Part shown: positions 1 through 8,050 of the stretch, in pieces | How the letters are laid out: the number at the start of each line of letters is the position of its first letter | Position numbering within the stretch: position 1 is the first letter of the stretch | Origin: Nanobdellota archaeon | GTDB taxonomy: Archaea > Nanobdellota > Nanobdellia > Pacearchaeales > GW2011-AR1 | Length of the DNA stretch: 24,117 nt | Direction of reading: 5' to 3' | Assembly: GCA_022709585.1 (NCBI GenBank) | Contig: JAKLIN010000009.1 | Span: 1-24,117, forward strand | Position numbers and translations under genes: made by a program | Notes under the pieces: generated by a model | Told to the model about the DNA's origin: nothing | The model's database searches: none | What the model saw: only the letters and a program-made list of their open reading frames with translations

Positions 1-16
1 AGAGGATTTAGTAACA

Positions 17-745
17 ATGGATAAGCTTCGAGAAATTTATGAAAATCAAGCAAAAACTGTGCCTATCTCAAATTACACCGACAATCATTTGTTCATTCAT
101 GCATTGAGAAACCCTCTCTCTAAAGATACCTATCTTTCTCCGGGAAAAGATACTACTCAACCTTCACTTCAAGGATTAAACCGCCCCTATGAAGACCAAT
201 TAAACACTCTCAGTGAACTTTCTCCTTTTTTGAGTGTATCTTCTACTCCTAAAAAAAGAATTCAAACAAATCTCTTTAACGAACGTGCAACAGGAATAAT
301 TCTTGAAGAGGGAGATATTTATGACGCTTCTAGACATGACTTATTTAGCAGAGGAATATCTGGAAAAAGAGTAAAAACAAGAAGAAAAAATCCTCGACTT
401 GATCCTTCAGATGATGGAGAGGCTTCTCTTGAAATTGAACATAGAGCAAAACAAGCTCTTCTTGGGCCGAGTAACCCCCAATGGAGACATAACGAATTTA
501 TTGTTGGGAATTATAAAATAGGGGGTTTTGTTTTAAATCCGGATTTATTTTATAAAATTGGTCAAAACGCCTCAGAAGTATATGAAAACTCCTCTTCAGT
601 TCGAAGGCGAGAGATTCAAAAGATACTGGATGAATCGGAAAGATTAAATGTGCCTGTTTTTAAGTACGATTCTGAAAAAAGCTCATCTCCTCTCACCCGG
701 GTTGATCCTAAAGATTATAAAAAAGAATTTTTATACCGCGCATAA
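17..745 (+). CDS. Unrecognised 242-aa hypothetical protein
   Basis: I do not recognise this protein. It is hydrophilic, with no signal peptide and no membrane segment. The middle (about residues 85-150) is rich in Arg, Lys, Asp and Glu, including a short basic stretch near residues 117-125. The C-terminal third (about 160-235) looks more folded, with a GNYKIGGF segment and a charged helix near 195-210. The ATG at 17 follows a purine-rich AGAGGATTT that could be a weak ribosome binding site. The frame is open to the window edge, so the true start could lie upstream. Codon choice (more CGA/CGC and CCC) differs somewhat from the AGA-rich core genes downstream, which fits a fast-evolving or acquired gene but does not prove it. 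The gene lies upstream of dnaG on the same strand, separated by about 215 nt. Confidence 0.65.
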   Translation: MDKLREIYENQAKTVPISNYTDNHLFIHALRNPLSKDTYLSPGKDTTQPSLQGLNRPYEDQLNTLSELSPFLSVSSTPKKRIQTNLFNERATGIILEEGDIYDASRHDLFSRGISGKRVKTRRKNPRLDPSDDGEASLEIEHRAKQALLGPSNPQWRHNEFIVGNYKIGGFVLNPDLFYKIGQNASEVYENSSSVRRREIQKILDESERLNVPVFKYDSEKSSSPLTRVDPKDYKKEFLYRA

Positions 746-960
746 CTCCAGAACCAAAAGAAACCTTTAAAAAAGCTCCAGCTTTGGCTATAATGGAAAA
801 TATTTATCATCACGATAAATTCACATTCACTTTCAAACTCATGCTACTTTTGCAGATTTGCAAGGCATAATTGGGTAGTTGGCAGTACAAGGTGGTAAAT
901 ATTTCTAAGTGAAATCCTAGATTTCATTAACTAAATAAATAAATCAAAAATAAAAACAAA
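746..960. other. Intergenic region upstream of dnaG
   Basis: No gene can be supported here. It holds two dyads, ATTTATC/GATAAAT at 802-820 and TGAAATC/GATTTCA at 910-926, then an A/T-rich BoxA-like run (TAAATAAATAAAT) at about 931-944 that is suitably placed for the dnaG start at 961. A 25-codon ORF (793-870) has no SD or promoter support and was not called. Confidence 0.6.
910..926. promoter_or_regulatory. Dyad next to the dnaG promoter (possible operator)
   Basis: A perfect inverted repeat, TGAAATC-CTA-GATTTCA, has 7-bp arms and a 3-nt spacer. It ends about 5 nt before the A/T-rich BoxA-like element of dnaG. Archaeal activators commonly bind immediately upstream of BRE/TATA. No protein partner is identified, and short AT-rich palindromes also arise by chance. 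Confidence 0.35.
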
Positions 961-2166
961 ATGGCAAAAATAAGTCCGGTATCAATCAAATATATGATAC
1001 ACGCAAACTTCATTGTTGAAGGCTTTTTAGAAAAGCCAGATGTAATCGGAGCTCTTTTTGGACAAACAGAAGGACTTCTTGGCGCTGAACTTGAGATGAG
1101 GGAACTTCAAAAAGAAGGAAAGATTGGACGAATTGAAGTTGACTTGGAAAAAGACAACAAAAAAACAATTGGAAAAATCAAAATACCTACAGCTTTAGAT
1201 CAGTCTGAGACAGCTTTGATTGCAGCAGCAATTGAAACAATTGAAAGAATCGGCCCTTGCGATGCGCAGATTGAAACAGAAAAAATTGAAGATGTCAGAG
1301 GAAGTAAGAGAGAGTATATTGTTGACCGTGCTAAGAAATTAATGAAAGGACTTCAAGACGGAACAAGCTCAAGAGAAATTTCCAACGAAATCAAACTTTC
1401 AAGCAGAACAGAAGAAATTGTTGAATACGGACCTGAAAAACTTCCAAGCGGAGATTTGTCAGGAGACGAAATCATTGTTGTTGAAGGTAGAGCAGATGTT
1501 GTCAATCTTTTAAGAAATGGAGTCTCAAATGTAATTTGTATGAACGGAACAAAGCTTCCGGAAACTATTAGCAAATTAAGTCATGAAAAAGATTTGATTT
1601 TGTTTGTTGATGGAGACAGAGCAGGCAAACTGATAATACAAAATGTTGTCACTAATGCTAGAATCAAATACATTGCTGTTGCTCCTAGCGGAACAGAGGT
1701 CGAGGAATTAGCTGGAAAAGAAATTCTTCAAGCTTTGAGGAAAAAACTTCCAGTTCAAGAATTTTTATATGCAGAGAGAAGGTCTGTTGAAAAGCAGGCC
1801 GACTCTTTTGACAGATTTTATAATCAAAAAGCACAACAAAGACAAACATCCAATGAAAAAGAAACTTCAGTTAAAGAAAATAAAGAAGTTGCAATTGATG
1901 AAGAAAAAATTAAAAAAATATTCAAGCAGATTTCTGGAACAGGAAATGCTGTTGTTCTTGATGGCAACATGATTGAAATAAAAAAAGTCAGCGCGCGCGC
2001 TTTGACAACTTTTCTAAAAAGAACAAATCAGCGCATTGGCGCTATTGTTATTGATGGAACAGCTACAAAAACATTATTGGAAGCTGCAGAAGATTTGGAA
2101 TGCAAGGCAATTGCGGCAAAGAATTTCGCAGCAACAAGTGCAAAATTGAAATTATTTAGTTTTTAA
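961..2166 (+). CDS. dnaG: Archaeal DnaG-type primase / exosome-associated TOPRIM protein
   Basis: This is the archaeal DnaG family, a TOPRIM-domain protein that can make short RNA primers in vitro and is also a stable subunit of the archaeal RNA exosome. The N-terminal segment (residues 1-50, SPVSIKYMIHANFIVEGFLE and FGQTEGLLG) is characteristic of the family. The TOPRIM core spans about 168-245: the catalytic Glu is E175 in VVEGRADV, and the metal-binding DGD is D217-D219 in LFVDGDRAG. A charged linker (about 275-310) leads to a C-terminal domain (about 312-401). Length (401 aa) is normal. The start is the ATG at 961, about 20-30 nt after a TAAATAAATAAAT element, with no SD, which suggests short-leader or leaderless translation. 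The downstream AP endonuclease gene starts 4 nt after its stop, so the two very probably form an operon. Confidence 0.95.
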   Translation: MAKISPVSIKYMIHANFIVEGFLEKPDVIGALFGQTEGLLGAELEMRELQKEGKIGRIEVDLEKDNKKTIGKIKIPTALDQSETALIAAAIETIERIGPCDAQIETEKIEDVRGSKREYIVDRAKKLMKGLQDGTSSREISNEIKLSSRTEEIVEYGPEKLPSGDLSGDEIIVVEGRADVVNLLRNGVSNVICMNGTKLPETISKLSHEKDLILFVDGDRAGKLIIQNVVTNARIKYIAVAPSGTEVEELAGKEILQALRKKLPVQEFLYAERRSVEKQADSFDRFYNQKAQQRQTSNEKETSVKENKEVAIDEEKIKKIFKQISGTGNAVVLDGNMIEIKKVSARALTTFLKRTNQRIGAIVIDGTATKTLLEAAEDLECKAIAAKNFAATSAKLKLFSF

Positions 2167-2170
2167 TAAA

Positions 2171-2974
2171 ATGATAAAATTTGGACCTGCTGGACTTGGC
2201 TCAGTAAATGAAGCTGTGCAAAATCTGGAAACATATTCTAAATTAGGGCTAAAAGCTTGTGAAATCGCTTTCACTTACGGACCATACATTAAAACAGAGA
2301 AAGAGGCATTAATAATTAGAAAAGCTGCTGAAAAGTTTGGAATTGAACTAACTATTCATGCTCACTACTGGATAAATCTTAGTTCAGAAGAAAAAGAAAA
2401 AGTTGAAGCCAGCAAAAAAAGAATTCTGGAATGCTGCAAGGTCGGAACTTGGTTAGGAGCAACAAGAGTTATTTTTCATCCAGGTTATTATGGAAAAAAG
2501 GATAAGCAAGAAACTTATCTTCAAATCAAAAATGAAATTCTTGAACTACAACAGGAAATCAAAAGGAGAGGATACACTCCAAAGCTTGCTCCAGAAACAA
2601 CAGGGAAGCTAAATGTTTTTGGAAGCATTGATGAAATTTACAACTTAACGCAAGATACAAAGTGCTCTTTCTGCATTGACTTTGCGCATATACTTGCGCG
2701 TGAAAAAGATTACAGATTTGATTATGTTTTAAACAAGTTCAAAGAATTTGATAGCATGCACATTCACTTTTCTGGAATTGAATATGGAGAAAAGGGAGAA
2801 AGAAATCACAAGAAAACAGAAGAAAGCGAAATAAAGAAAATTGTAACTGCGCTTGTTGAAAAAGCAAAAGCAAAAAACATTGTTGTAATAAATGAAAGCC
2901 CTTTTCCTGTTGAAGATTCTGTTTTAGCAACTCAAGTGTTCAAAGGCATTGAAGTTTCAGCTAAAAAATCCTAA
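2171..2974 (+). CDS. nfo: Endonuclease IV-like AP endonuclease (TIM barrel)
   Basis: This is a Nfo-type TIM-barrel enzyme that cleaves DNA 5' to abasic sites in base excision repair, using a three-metal zinc centre. The metal-ligand pattern is present in the expected order: H63-A-H65, H103-P, E142 (PETTGK), D170 and H173 (CIDFAH), H197-I-H199, H213 (RNHK) and E242 (NESP). It is 267 aa, slightly shorter than E. coli Nfo. The ATG is 4 nt after the dnaG stop, so translation is probably coupled and no separate promoter is expected. A sugar-phosphate isomerase-like TIM barrel (AP_endonuc_2 superfamily) is the alternative, but the ligand set and the ETTGK signature favour endonuclease IV. Context with a primase fits DNA repair and replication. 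Confidence 0.88.
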   Translation: MIKFGPAGLGSVNEAVQNLETYSKLGLKACEIAFTYGPYIKTEKEALIIRKAAEKFGIELTIHAHYWINLSSEEKEKVEASKKRILECCKVGTWLGATRVIFHPGYYGKKDKQETYLQIKNEILELQQEIKRRGYTPKLAPETTGKLNVFGSIDEIYNLTQDTKCSFCIDFAHILAREKDYRFDYVLNKFKEFDSMHIHFSGIEYGEKGERNHKKTEESEIKKIVTALVEKAKAKNIVVINESPFPVEDSVLATQVFKGIEVSAKKS

Positions 2975-2980
2975 TTTTTT

Positions 2981-3004
2981 CACTAGTTGTTATAACGCCT
3001 AGTG
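2981..3004. repeat. Nested palindrome (possible terminator hairpin)
   Basis: CACTAG (2981-2986) pairs with CTAGTG (2999-3004), and the loop contains the 8-bp palindrome GTTATAAC (2989-2996). It sits 7 nt after the nfo stop and follows a T6 run. It could end the dnaG-nfo transcript or be a protein-binding site for the next gene. Confidence 0.4.
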
Positions 3005-3051
3005 AACTTTTGAGTACTATTGAATTACACTAATTTGTTATCACAATAAAG

Positions 3052-3060
3052 TTTATAAAG
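3052..3060 (+). promoter_or_regulatory. BoxA of the surface-protein gene
   Basis: TTTATAAAG is a near-ideal archaeal TATA element, 29-37 nt before the ATG at 3089. This predicts transcription starting only a few nt upstream of the ATG. A short inverted repeat, AGGTT/AACCT (3068-3085), lies between the box and the ATG. Confidence 0.6.
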
Positions 3061-3088
3061 TGATTTAAGGTTAAAAATTCAACCTAAA

Positions 3089-4291
3089 ATGGCAAAGCAA
3101 ACACAAAAAATCGGAGTTTCTTTGATCGTGTTAACAGCAGTTTTACTATTGTTAACAAGTGTAGTTATGGCTGCTTCCGATGTTGCTCACGTAACCTCTT
3201 TAGAGGTCAATGGAGTTGAAGTTCTTGGCACAGCTACCACTGTTGGAGTTGTTGCTGGAGAAACTATCTCTGTTGAAGTTGTTTTCACAGCTTTGGCTGA
3301 TGCCTCTGATGTGAAATTAAGAGCAGAGTTAGAAGGAGTTGACAAAGATACAGAAAAGACAGTGTTTATCGGTGACGTTGAAACCGGAAAAACATATGTC
3401 AAGACTTTATCAATGGAAGTTCCTTACGAACTATCGGATGATTTAAGTGATGACCTTACACTTGGATTGAAGATTTGGAACGCTGATTTCAAGACAGAGC
3501 TTAGCGGAATCGTTTTAAGAGTTCAAAGAGAAGCTTACAAAGTTAGTGTTATGTCTTTGAAAACAATAGACAATATCTATGCTGGAGATGTTTTCCCAAT
3601 AGATGTTGTTTTGAAGAATGTGGGTTACAATGACCTTGATGACTTATATGTCACCATGAGCATTCCTGCATTGAAAGTTCAAAGAACAGCATACCTTGGA
3701 GAGCTTACAACTCTTGATGATGATACCACAACTGGAAGAGTCTTCCTTGAAGTACCATACAGTGCAGAAGCAGGAGAATATGCTCTTGAAGTTACTGTAC
3801 AGAATGATGACTTCTTGATGACTGCAGTACAGAAAATCTCTGTTAAGAATGAATTTGCAAGTAATGTAATAGCAACTGAAACCACAAAGACCGCTAAGGT
3901 TGGAGAGGAAGTTGTTTATGAATTATTGCTTGTAAACCCAACCGACAGAATAAAAGTTTACAGAATTGTGCCTGAAACATCAATGAATGTCTTGACTGCG
4001 TCAAGTGATTTGATTGTTTCTGTGCCTGCTGAACTCAGCAGAACTGTAAGCCTCAGTGTAAAAGCTGATTCTGAAGGAGACCACGAGCTTAAGGTAAATG
4101 TCTTCTCTGGTGATGAACTTACTGGAAAAGCAACATTAACAACAAAGACAAGTGGTTTGGCTGTACCAAATCCAATGGTAGTTTTAACAGTAGTCCTTGC
4201 AGTAATCTTCGTGATATTGCTTGGTGTTTTGATTGCTTTAATCGCAAAGAAACCTAAGAAACAAGAAGAGTTCGAAGAGAGCTACTACTAA
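3089..4291 (+). CDS. Secreted, C-terminally anchored surface protein (S-layer/CARDB-like)
   Basis: This is a probable cell-surface protein. It has a signal peptide (residues 1-28: Lys-containing N-region, long Leu/Val core, cleavage near VMA-A). About 330 extracellular residues form roughly three beta-rich Ig/CARDB-like modules: about 30-145, about 150-255 beginning YKVSVMSLKTIDNIYAGD, and about 260-355. These resemble the COG1361-type S-layer-related family. One membrane helix (about 368-393) and a short Lys/Glu-rich cytoplasmic tail ending ESYY follow. A strong TTTATAAAG box and a dense T-rich run after the stop suggest an independent, well-expressed gene. The role is probably structural envelope or scaffold; no catalytic motif is visible. 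The exact family is uncertain. Confidence 0.8.
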   Translation: MAKQTQKIGVSLIVLTAVLLLLTSVVMAASDVAHVTSLEVNGVEVLGTATTVGVVAGETISVEVVFTALADASDVKLRAELEGVDKDTEKTVFIGDVETGKTYVKTLSMEVPYELSDDLSDDLTLGLKIWNADFKTELSGIVLRVQREAYKVSVMSLKTIDNIYAGDVFPIDVVLKNVGYNDLDDLYVTMSIPALKVQRTAYLGELTTLDDDTTTGRVFLEVPYSAEAGEYALEVTVQNDDFLMTAVQKISVKNEFASNVIATETTKTAKVGEEVVYELLLVNPTDRIKVYRIVPETSMNVLTASSDLIVSVPAELSRTVSLSVKADSEGDHELKVNVFSGDELTGKATLTTKTSGLAVPNPMVVLTVVLAVIFVILLGVLIALIAKKPKKQEEFEESYY

Positions 4292-4298
4292 ACACAAA

Positions 4299-4319
4299 TT
4301 TTTTTATTTTTTATTTTTT
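4299..4319 (+). terminator. T-rich terminator of the surface-protein gene
   Basis: Three consecutive T-runs start 8 nt after the stop at 4291. This is the usual oligo-T signal for archaeal RNA polymerase, with no hairpin needed. Confidence 0.55.
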
Positions 4320-4378
4320 AATTTAATGAAAAACACTAGCCGGAAGCAGGCAAACTATTTTTATGATTCATTAAAAAT

Positions 4379-7243
4379 TTATTTATCTATTTTCAAACTT
4401 GTGACTTTACTTATATTGTCTGTCATGCTTACACCATAAAGAGCTGTGGCACCCATTATAACTTCATCATTGTGAGAGATTACAATGTATTGGCCTTTTT
4501 CCATGTATTTCTTAAGCAATAAAGAAAGTATTTCTGAGTTCTTTTTATCTAGTGCTGCGTCTATTTCATCTAACAAATAGAAACAATAAGGTTTAAGCTC
4601 TTGAATTGCAAAGATTAATGAAAGTGCTGCAAGAGTTTGTTCTCCTCCGGATAGAGAGGTTACATCTGCATATTTTCCATGCCCCACTTTGTTTATGATG
4701 CTTACTCCGCCTTCAAATGGCTCTTTCTTGTTCTCCAAATCCAAGAAAACAGGGCCTTTAGGGCTTAACTCAGAGAAGTTTCTTGTGAATATATCATTTA
4801 AAGAGTTCAAGGTTTTAAGGAAGACACGCTTTTTCTTGGAATCAATTTCATTGATAATTTGCATAATGTCTTCTTTTTCTTTGTTTACAACATCCACTTT
4901 TTCTTTGACTGCTTCATATTCCACTCTTAATTCTTCATAGATTTCTAAAGAACGCATGTTCACAGAGCCGAAATGTGCGAAGCTTTGTTGCAATTCTGCA
5001 AGTTTTTCTATAAGTGATTCTTTGCTTGCGCGGATTAGCTCTACTCCTGAAAATTCAAGCATTTCTGTTTCAAGATTGCTTATTTCAGCTTTAACTCGCG
5101 CTTCATCAATTCTCAGATTGTTTATTGCCTGGTCAAGATTGTAAATCAAGTTTTGCTTTCTGGAATTCTCAATTTGATTGTTTCTCACTTCTGCTTGAAG
5201 CTTGTCTCTTTCATCAATCATTTTCTTGAATTTCTCAGTTAATTCATTTTCTTGTTTTCTTTTCTTTTCAAGAGTTGATTCTTTTTCTACGATTTTTTTA
5301 TTAAGCTCAGAAATTTCTTCTTTTAATTCATCTTCAGTGCTGTCAATAGCTTTAAGGCTGGATTTGAATCTGTCTAAATCTCTTTGCTTGAATCCAATTT
5401 CTGCATTAAGATTTTCTGCGTTCACTAATCCTGTTTCTTTTATTGAAAGTCGCAATTCTTCATATTTTCTTTCAATATCTGGATTTTCATTTATTTTGGT
5501 TTCGAGAAGTTCGCGCTTCTTATCCAATTCAGAAATTTCTTTTTTGAGGATTTCAATTTTTTCTTGAATATTCTTAATTTGGTTCTTTTTTTCTTCAATG
5601 CTGGAGATAATCACTAAATCTTTTTCTCTTTTCTGAATTTCAATATTCATTTGCTCTATGTCTTCAGAGAGGGCTTGCTTTTTCTGGGAAATCAAGTCTA
5701 TTCTTTGATCAGATTTTTTGATTTGCTCTCTTAATTCATTTATTTTATCATCAATTTCTTTTCCAATGTTTTGAATGTGCTCAGGAGTGATTTTGCTTTT
5801 GCAAAGAGGGCAAATGTCCAATTTGGAAATCTTTGAAATTATTTTTTCCTGCCCCTCAATTTCATTTTCATTGGAGAAAGAAAGCTTTCCAAGTTCTGCT
5901 TCTTCTTTCTTAATATTTTCAAGAATTTCTCTTTTCTCTTTCAGTGAATTTTTCAAAGAATTAACTTTCTCAGCGTCGGTTTTTCTGTCATACAAATCTT
6001 TTGAAAGAGATTGCGTTTGCTTTAAGAAAAATTCAGTTTCATTTTCGTAGTTTGCAAGAAGAGATTGCTTGTCGCTAAGCCTGTCTTTTGTTGATTTCAA
6101 TTCAGAGCGAGTCATATAGAATTTTTTTCTTTCAATTTCCATTTTTTCAAGCTCTTCTTTTTTCTGTTCAACTTCTTTTTGCTGCTTGGAAGTTGTTGGA
6201 GTTTCCTTTTCAAGATTTTTTATTTCATAAAGAACTTTGTCAATTGAATCCCGCAAAGATTGCTTTTGCCTTGTTAATTCCAGAATTTTATTTTTGTTGT
6301 TGTCTAAATTAACTTTCATTCCAGCTAAATCTGCTCTTAATCCTGCAATTTCATCGTTAAGCTTTTCTTGCTCTAATCCTGTTGCTTTTTGCATATCTGC
6401 ATTAATTTCGCTGATTTTGAATTCAAGATTCTTGATTTCCCCCTCAATGTTTAGCATCTCTTTTTTGATTTTTTCTTTTTCTTTCAGCTTTTCAGAAACC
6501 TCTTTGCTGACTTTTTCAAATTCATCTTTTTTTAAATTCAAATCTGAATGAGTTATGCTTGCTTTGTGCCTTTTGATTGTTTCTTCAATTTTCTTGAACT
6601 TAAGCGCTTGCTGCCTTTCTTTTTCAAGATTATTCATGTAGTTTGTTCTTTCTCTTAAAACAGTTGTAACTTCCTTGAGCTTGGCTTCGGTTTTTTCCAA
6701 TTCTTTCAAGGATTTTTCTTTTCTTAGTTCATAAACAGCAATTCCTGCAACTTCTTCGATGATTTTTCTTCTTTCTTCTCCATGCATATTAACAAAATTC
6801 TGAATTTCTCCCTGAAGAACAATGTTAAATCCGTTAGGGTCTATTCCAGCTTGAGCGAGCAAAGCTAAAACCTCTTGACGATTTTTTGTTTCATTGTTTA
6901 TCTGATAAATGCTTTGTCCGTTTCTTCTAACAATTCTTTTAATTGAGATTTCCAAGCTTTCCAATGAAAATGTTTTATCAGAGTTATCAAAGATCATTTC
7001 CACAGAAGCTTCTTTGGATGCCCCCACTTCTTTGGTTCCTCTGAAAATTAAATTACTTGCTTTTGCTGCTCTTAACGACTTTGTATTCAGTCTTCCTAAA
7101 ACAAAACAGATTGCATCTGAAATATTGCTTTTTCCAGAGCCGTTTGGGCCAAGAATAACATTAATATCTTCACTGAAAGGGAGCTCGGTTTTTTGAGCAA
7201 AACTCTTGAAACCTTTCATTATTAATTTTTTTATGTATGGCAT
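4379..7243 (-). CDS. SMC-family ATPase with a Rad50-like zinc hook in place of the hinge
   Basis: The heads are SMC-type. The N-terminus has IKKLIMKGFKSF and Walker A GPNGSGKS (about residues 32-39), then the Q-loop segment with LQGEIQNFVNM. The C-terminus has SMC-specific NMRSLEIYEEL, signature LSGGEQ (864-869), Walker B ending in D892-E893, the D-loop, and the terminal GVSMTDNISKVTSLK. Between the heads are two coiled-coil arms of about 300 residues each. At the tip I see no SMC hinge domain. Instead there is C478-P-L-C481 followed by KSKITPEH, which matches the Rad50 zinc-hook consensus and lies at the exact midpoint of 954 aa. Canonical archaeal SMC is about 1170 aa. The expected role is ATP-dependent DNA tethering or chromosome organisation, dimerising through a zinc atom. 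No scpA/scpB, mre11 or herA/nurA lies within the window. Rad50 is an alternative name, but the heads read as SMC. Confidence 0.88.
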   Translation of the reverse strand: MPYIKKLIMKGFKSFAQKTELPFSEDINVILGPNGSGKSNISDAICFVLGRLNTKSLRAAKASNLIFRGTKEVGASKEASVEMIFDNSDKTFSLESLEISIKRIVRRNGQSIYQINNETKNRQEVLALLAQAGIDPNGFNIVLQGEIQNFVNMHGEERRKIIEEVAGIAVYELRKEKSLKELEKTEAKLKEVTTVLRERTNYMNNLEKERQQALKFKKIEETIKRHKASITHSDLNLKKDEFEKVSKEVSEKLKEKEKIKKEMLNIEGEIKNLEFKISEINADMQKATGLEQEKLNDEIAGLRADLAGMKVNLDNNKNKILELTRQKQSLRDSIDKVLYEIKNLEKETPTTSKQQKEVEQKKEELEKMEIERKKFYMTRSELKSTKDRLSDKQSLLANYENETEFFLKQTQSLSKDLYDRKTDAEKVNSLKNSLKEKREILENIKKEEAELGKLSFSNENEIEGQEKIISKISKLDICPLCKSKITPEHIQNIGKEIDDKINELREQIKKSDQRIDLISQKKQALSEDIEQMNIEIQKREKDLVIISSIEEKKNQIKNIQEKIEILKKEISELDKKRELLETKINENPDIERKYEELRLSIKETGLVNAENLNAEIGFKQRDLDRFKSSLKAIDSTEDELKEEISELNKKIVEKESTLEKKRKQENELTEKFKKMIDERDKLQAEVRNNQIENSRKQNLIYNLDQAINNLRIDEARVKAEISNLETEMLEFSGVELIRASKESLIEKLAELQQSFAHFGSVNMRSLEIYEELRVEYEAVKEKVDVVNKEKEDIMQIINEIDSKKKRVFLKTLNSLNDIFTRNFSELSPKGPVFLDLENKKEPFEGGVSIINKVGHGKYADVTSLSGGEQTLAALSLIFAIQELKPYCFYLLDEIDAALDKKNSEILSLLLKKYMEKGQYIVISHNDEVIMGATALYGVSMTDNISKVTSLKIDK

Positions 7244-7321
7244 CTCTTTTTCTTTTCTGGTTTACAGAATTTCCCCAGATTAATAAAATCTTAACGAGTT
7301 TTTAAAGTTTATAGAAGATGA

Positions 7322-8026
7322 TTACAGAGCAAGACGGCTTTGACTTTCCCATGCAGTTTTCCAAGTTTCCCAGCTTTTTCTGAATATTCCGTGATTATTG
7401 TATTTCTTTATGTTTTCTTGCAAGAATTTTTTAGTGTTTGGGTCAGAAGGATATCCCGAACCTATTCCAGGATATTTTTCTTTCAAGATATCCATTTCTT
7501 TTTCACGAACGCATTTTGCAAGGATTGATGCTGCTGAAACAACCACATGATTTGTATCTGCTTTGTTTTCGCAAACAAAACTTAAATTTTTCACATTCAC
7601 TTTTTTTTGAACTAGTTTTTCAACTAATTGATTTTGCCATTTTTCAATTCCAGCTGAAGGGCAATCGATTACAATTTGAATTTTAGAGTCTCTAGAAATT
7701 TTGGGATTATCTTTTATTTTTTCAGAATCAACAAGTTTAAGGATTACTTCTGTGATAACTCTGCTTTCAAGCTCATTTAAGTTTACTCCTTCTTGATTTT
7801 TCCGGTCAATTTCTTCAGGGTAAACCTTGCGAGTTTCAAATGCGAACGCGCGTTTTTTGATTTCTTTTTCCAAAGCTTCTCTTTGCTTTTGGCTTAACTT
7901 TTTACTGTCTTTAACTCCCAGCTCTTTTAGCTCTTTTTCACAATCGCTTTCAATAAGGCAGCCTGCAACGACCATCGGGCCTACAACAGGGCCTTTTCCA
8001 GCTTCATCAACCCCTATTTTTAACAT
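7322..8026 (-). CDS. rnhB: Ribonuclease HII
   Basis: RNase HII removes ribonucleotides and RNA primers from RNA/DNA hybrids. The N-terminal GVDEAGKGPVVGP carries catalytic D7 and E8. The third and fourth acidic residues are D121 (IVIDCPS) and D147 (KADTNH), the latter followed by the family signature VVVSAASILAK. The GSGYPSDPNTKKFL segment near residues 190-203 is also typical. The length of 234 aa is normal for archaea. The ATG at 8026 is 24 nt downstream of the initiator tRNA gene on the same strand, so tRNA and mRNA may share a transcript. The smc-like gene follows after 78 nt and may be part of the same unit or have its own AT-rich promoter (AACTTTAAAAAC). Function in replication and repair is consistent with the neighbours. 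Confidence 0.95.
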   Translation of the reverse strand: MLKIGVDEAGKGPVVGPMVVAGCLIESDCEKELKELGVKDSKKLSQKQREALEKEIKKRAFAFETRKVYPEEIDRKNQEGVNLNELESRVITEVILKLVDSEKIKDNPKISRDSKIQIVIDCPSAGIEKWQNQLVEKLVQKKVNVKNLSFVCENKADTNHVVVSAASILAKCVREKEMDILKEKYPGIGSGYPSDPNTKKFLQENIKKYNNHGIFRKSWETWKTAWESQSRLAL

Positions 8027-8050
8027 GTTATTATACCTAAAATTATGAGT

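Noticed and set aside
793..870. 25-codon ORF upstream of dnaG
   Set aside because: No SD, no well-placed BoxA, and the peptide has no recognisable character. A chance ORF is more likely.
4689..7196. Several plus-strand ORFs of 60-120 codons antisense to the SMC-like gene
   Set aside because: They are Ser/Phe/Leu-rich mirror images of coiled-coil Lys/Glu codons, with no SD or promoter. They are shadows of the minus-strand gene.
4379..7243. Annotation of the 954-aa ATPase as plain Rad50
   Set aside because: The hook is Rad50-like, but the N- and C-terminal head motifs are those of SMC proteins, and no Mre11 gene is adjacent. Left open as an alternative within the finding.
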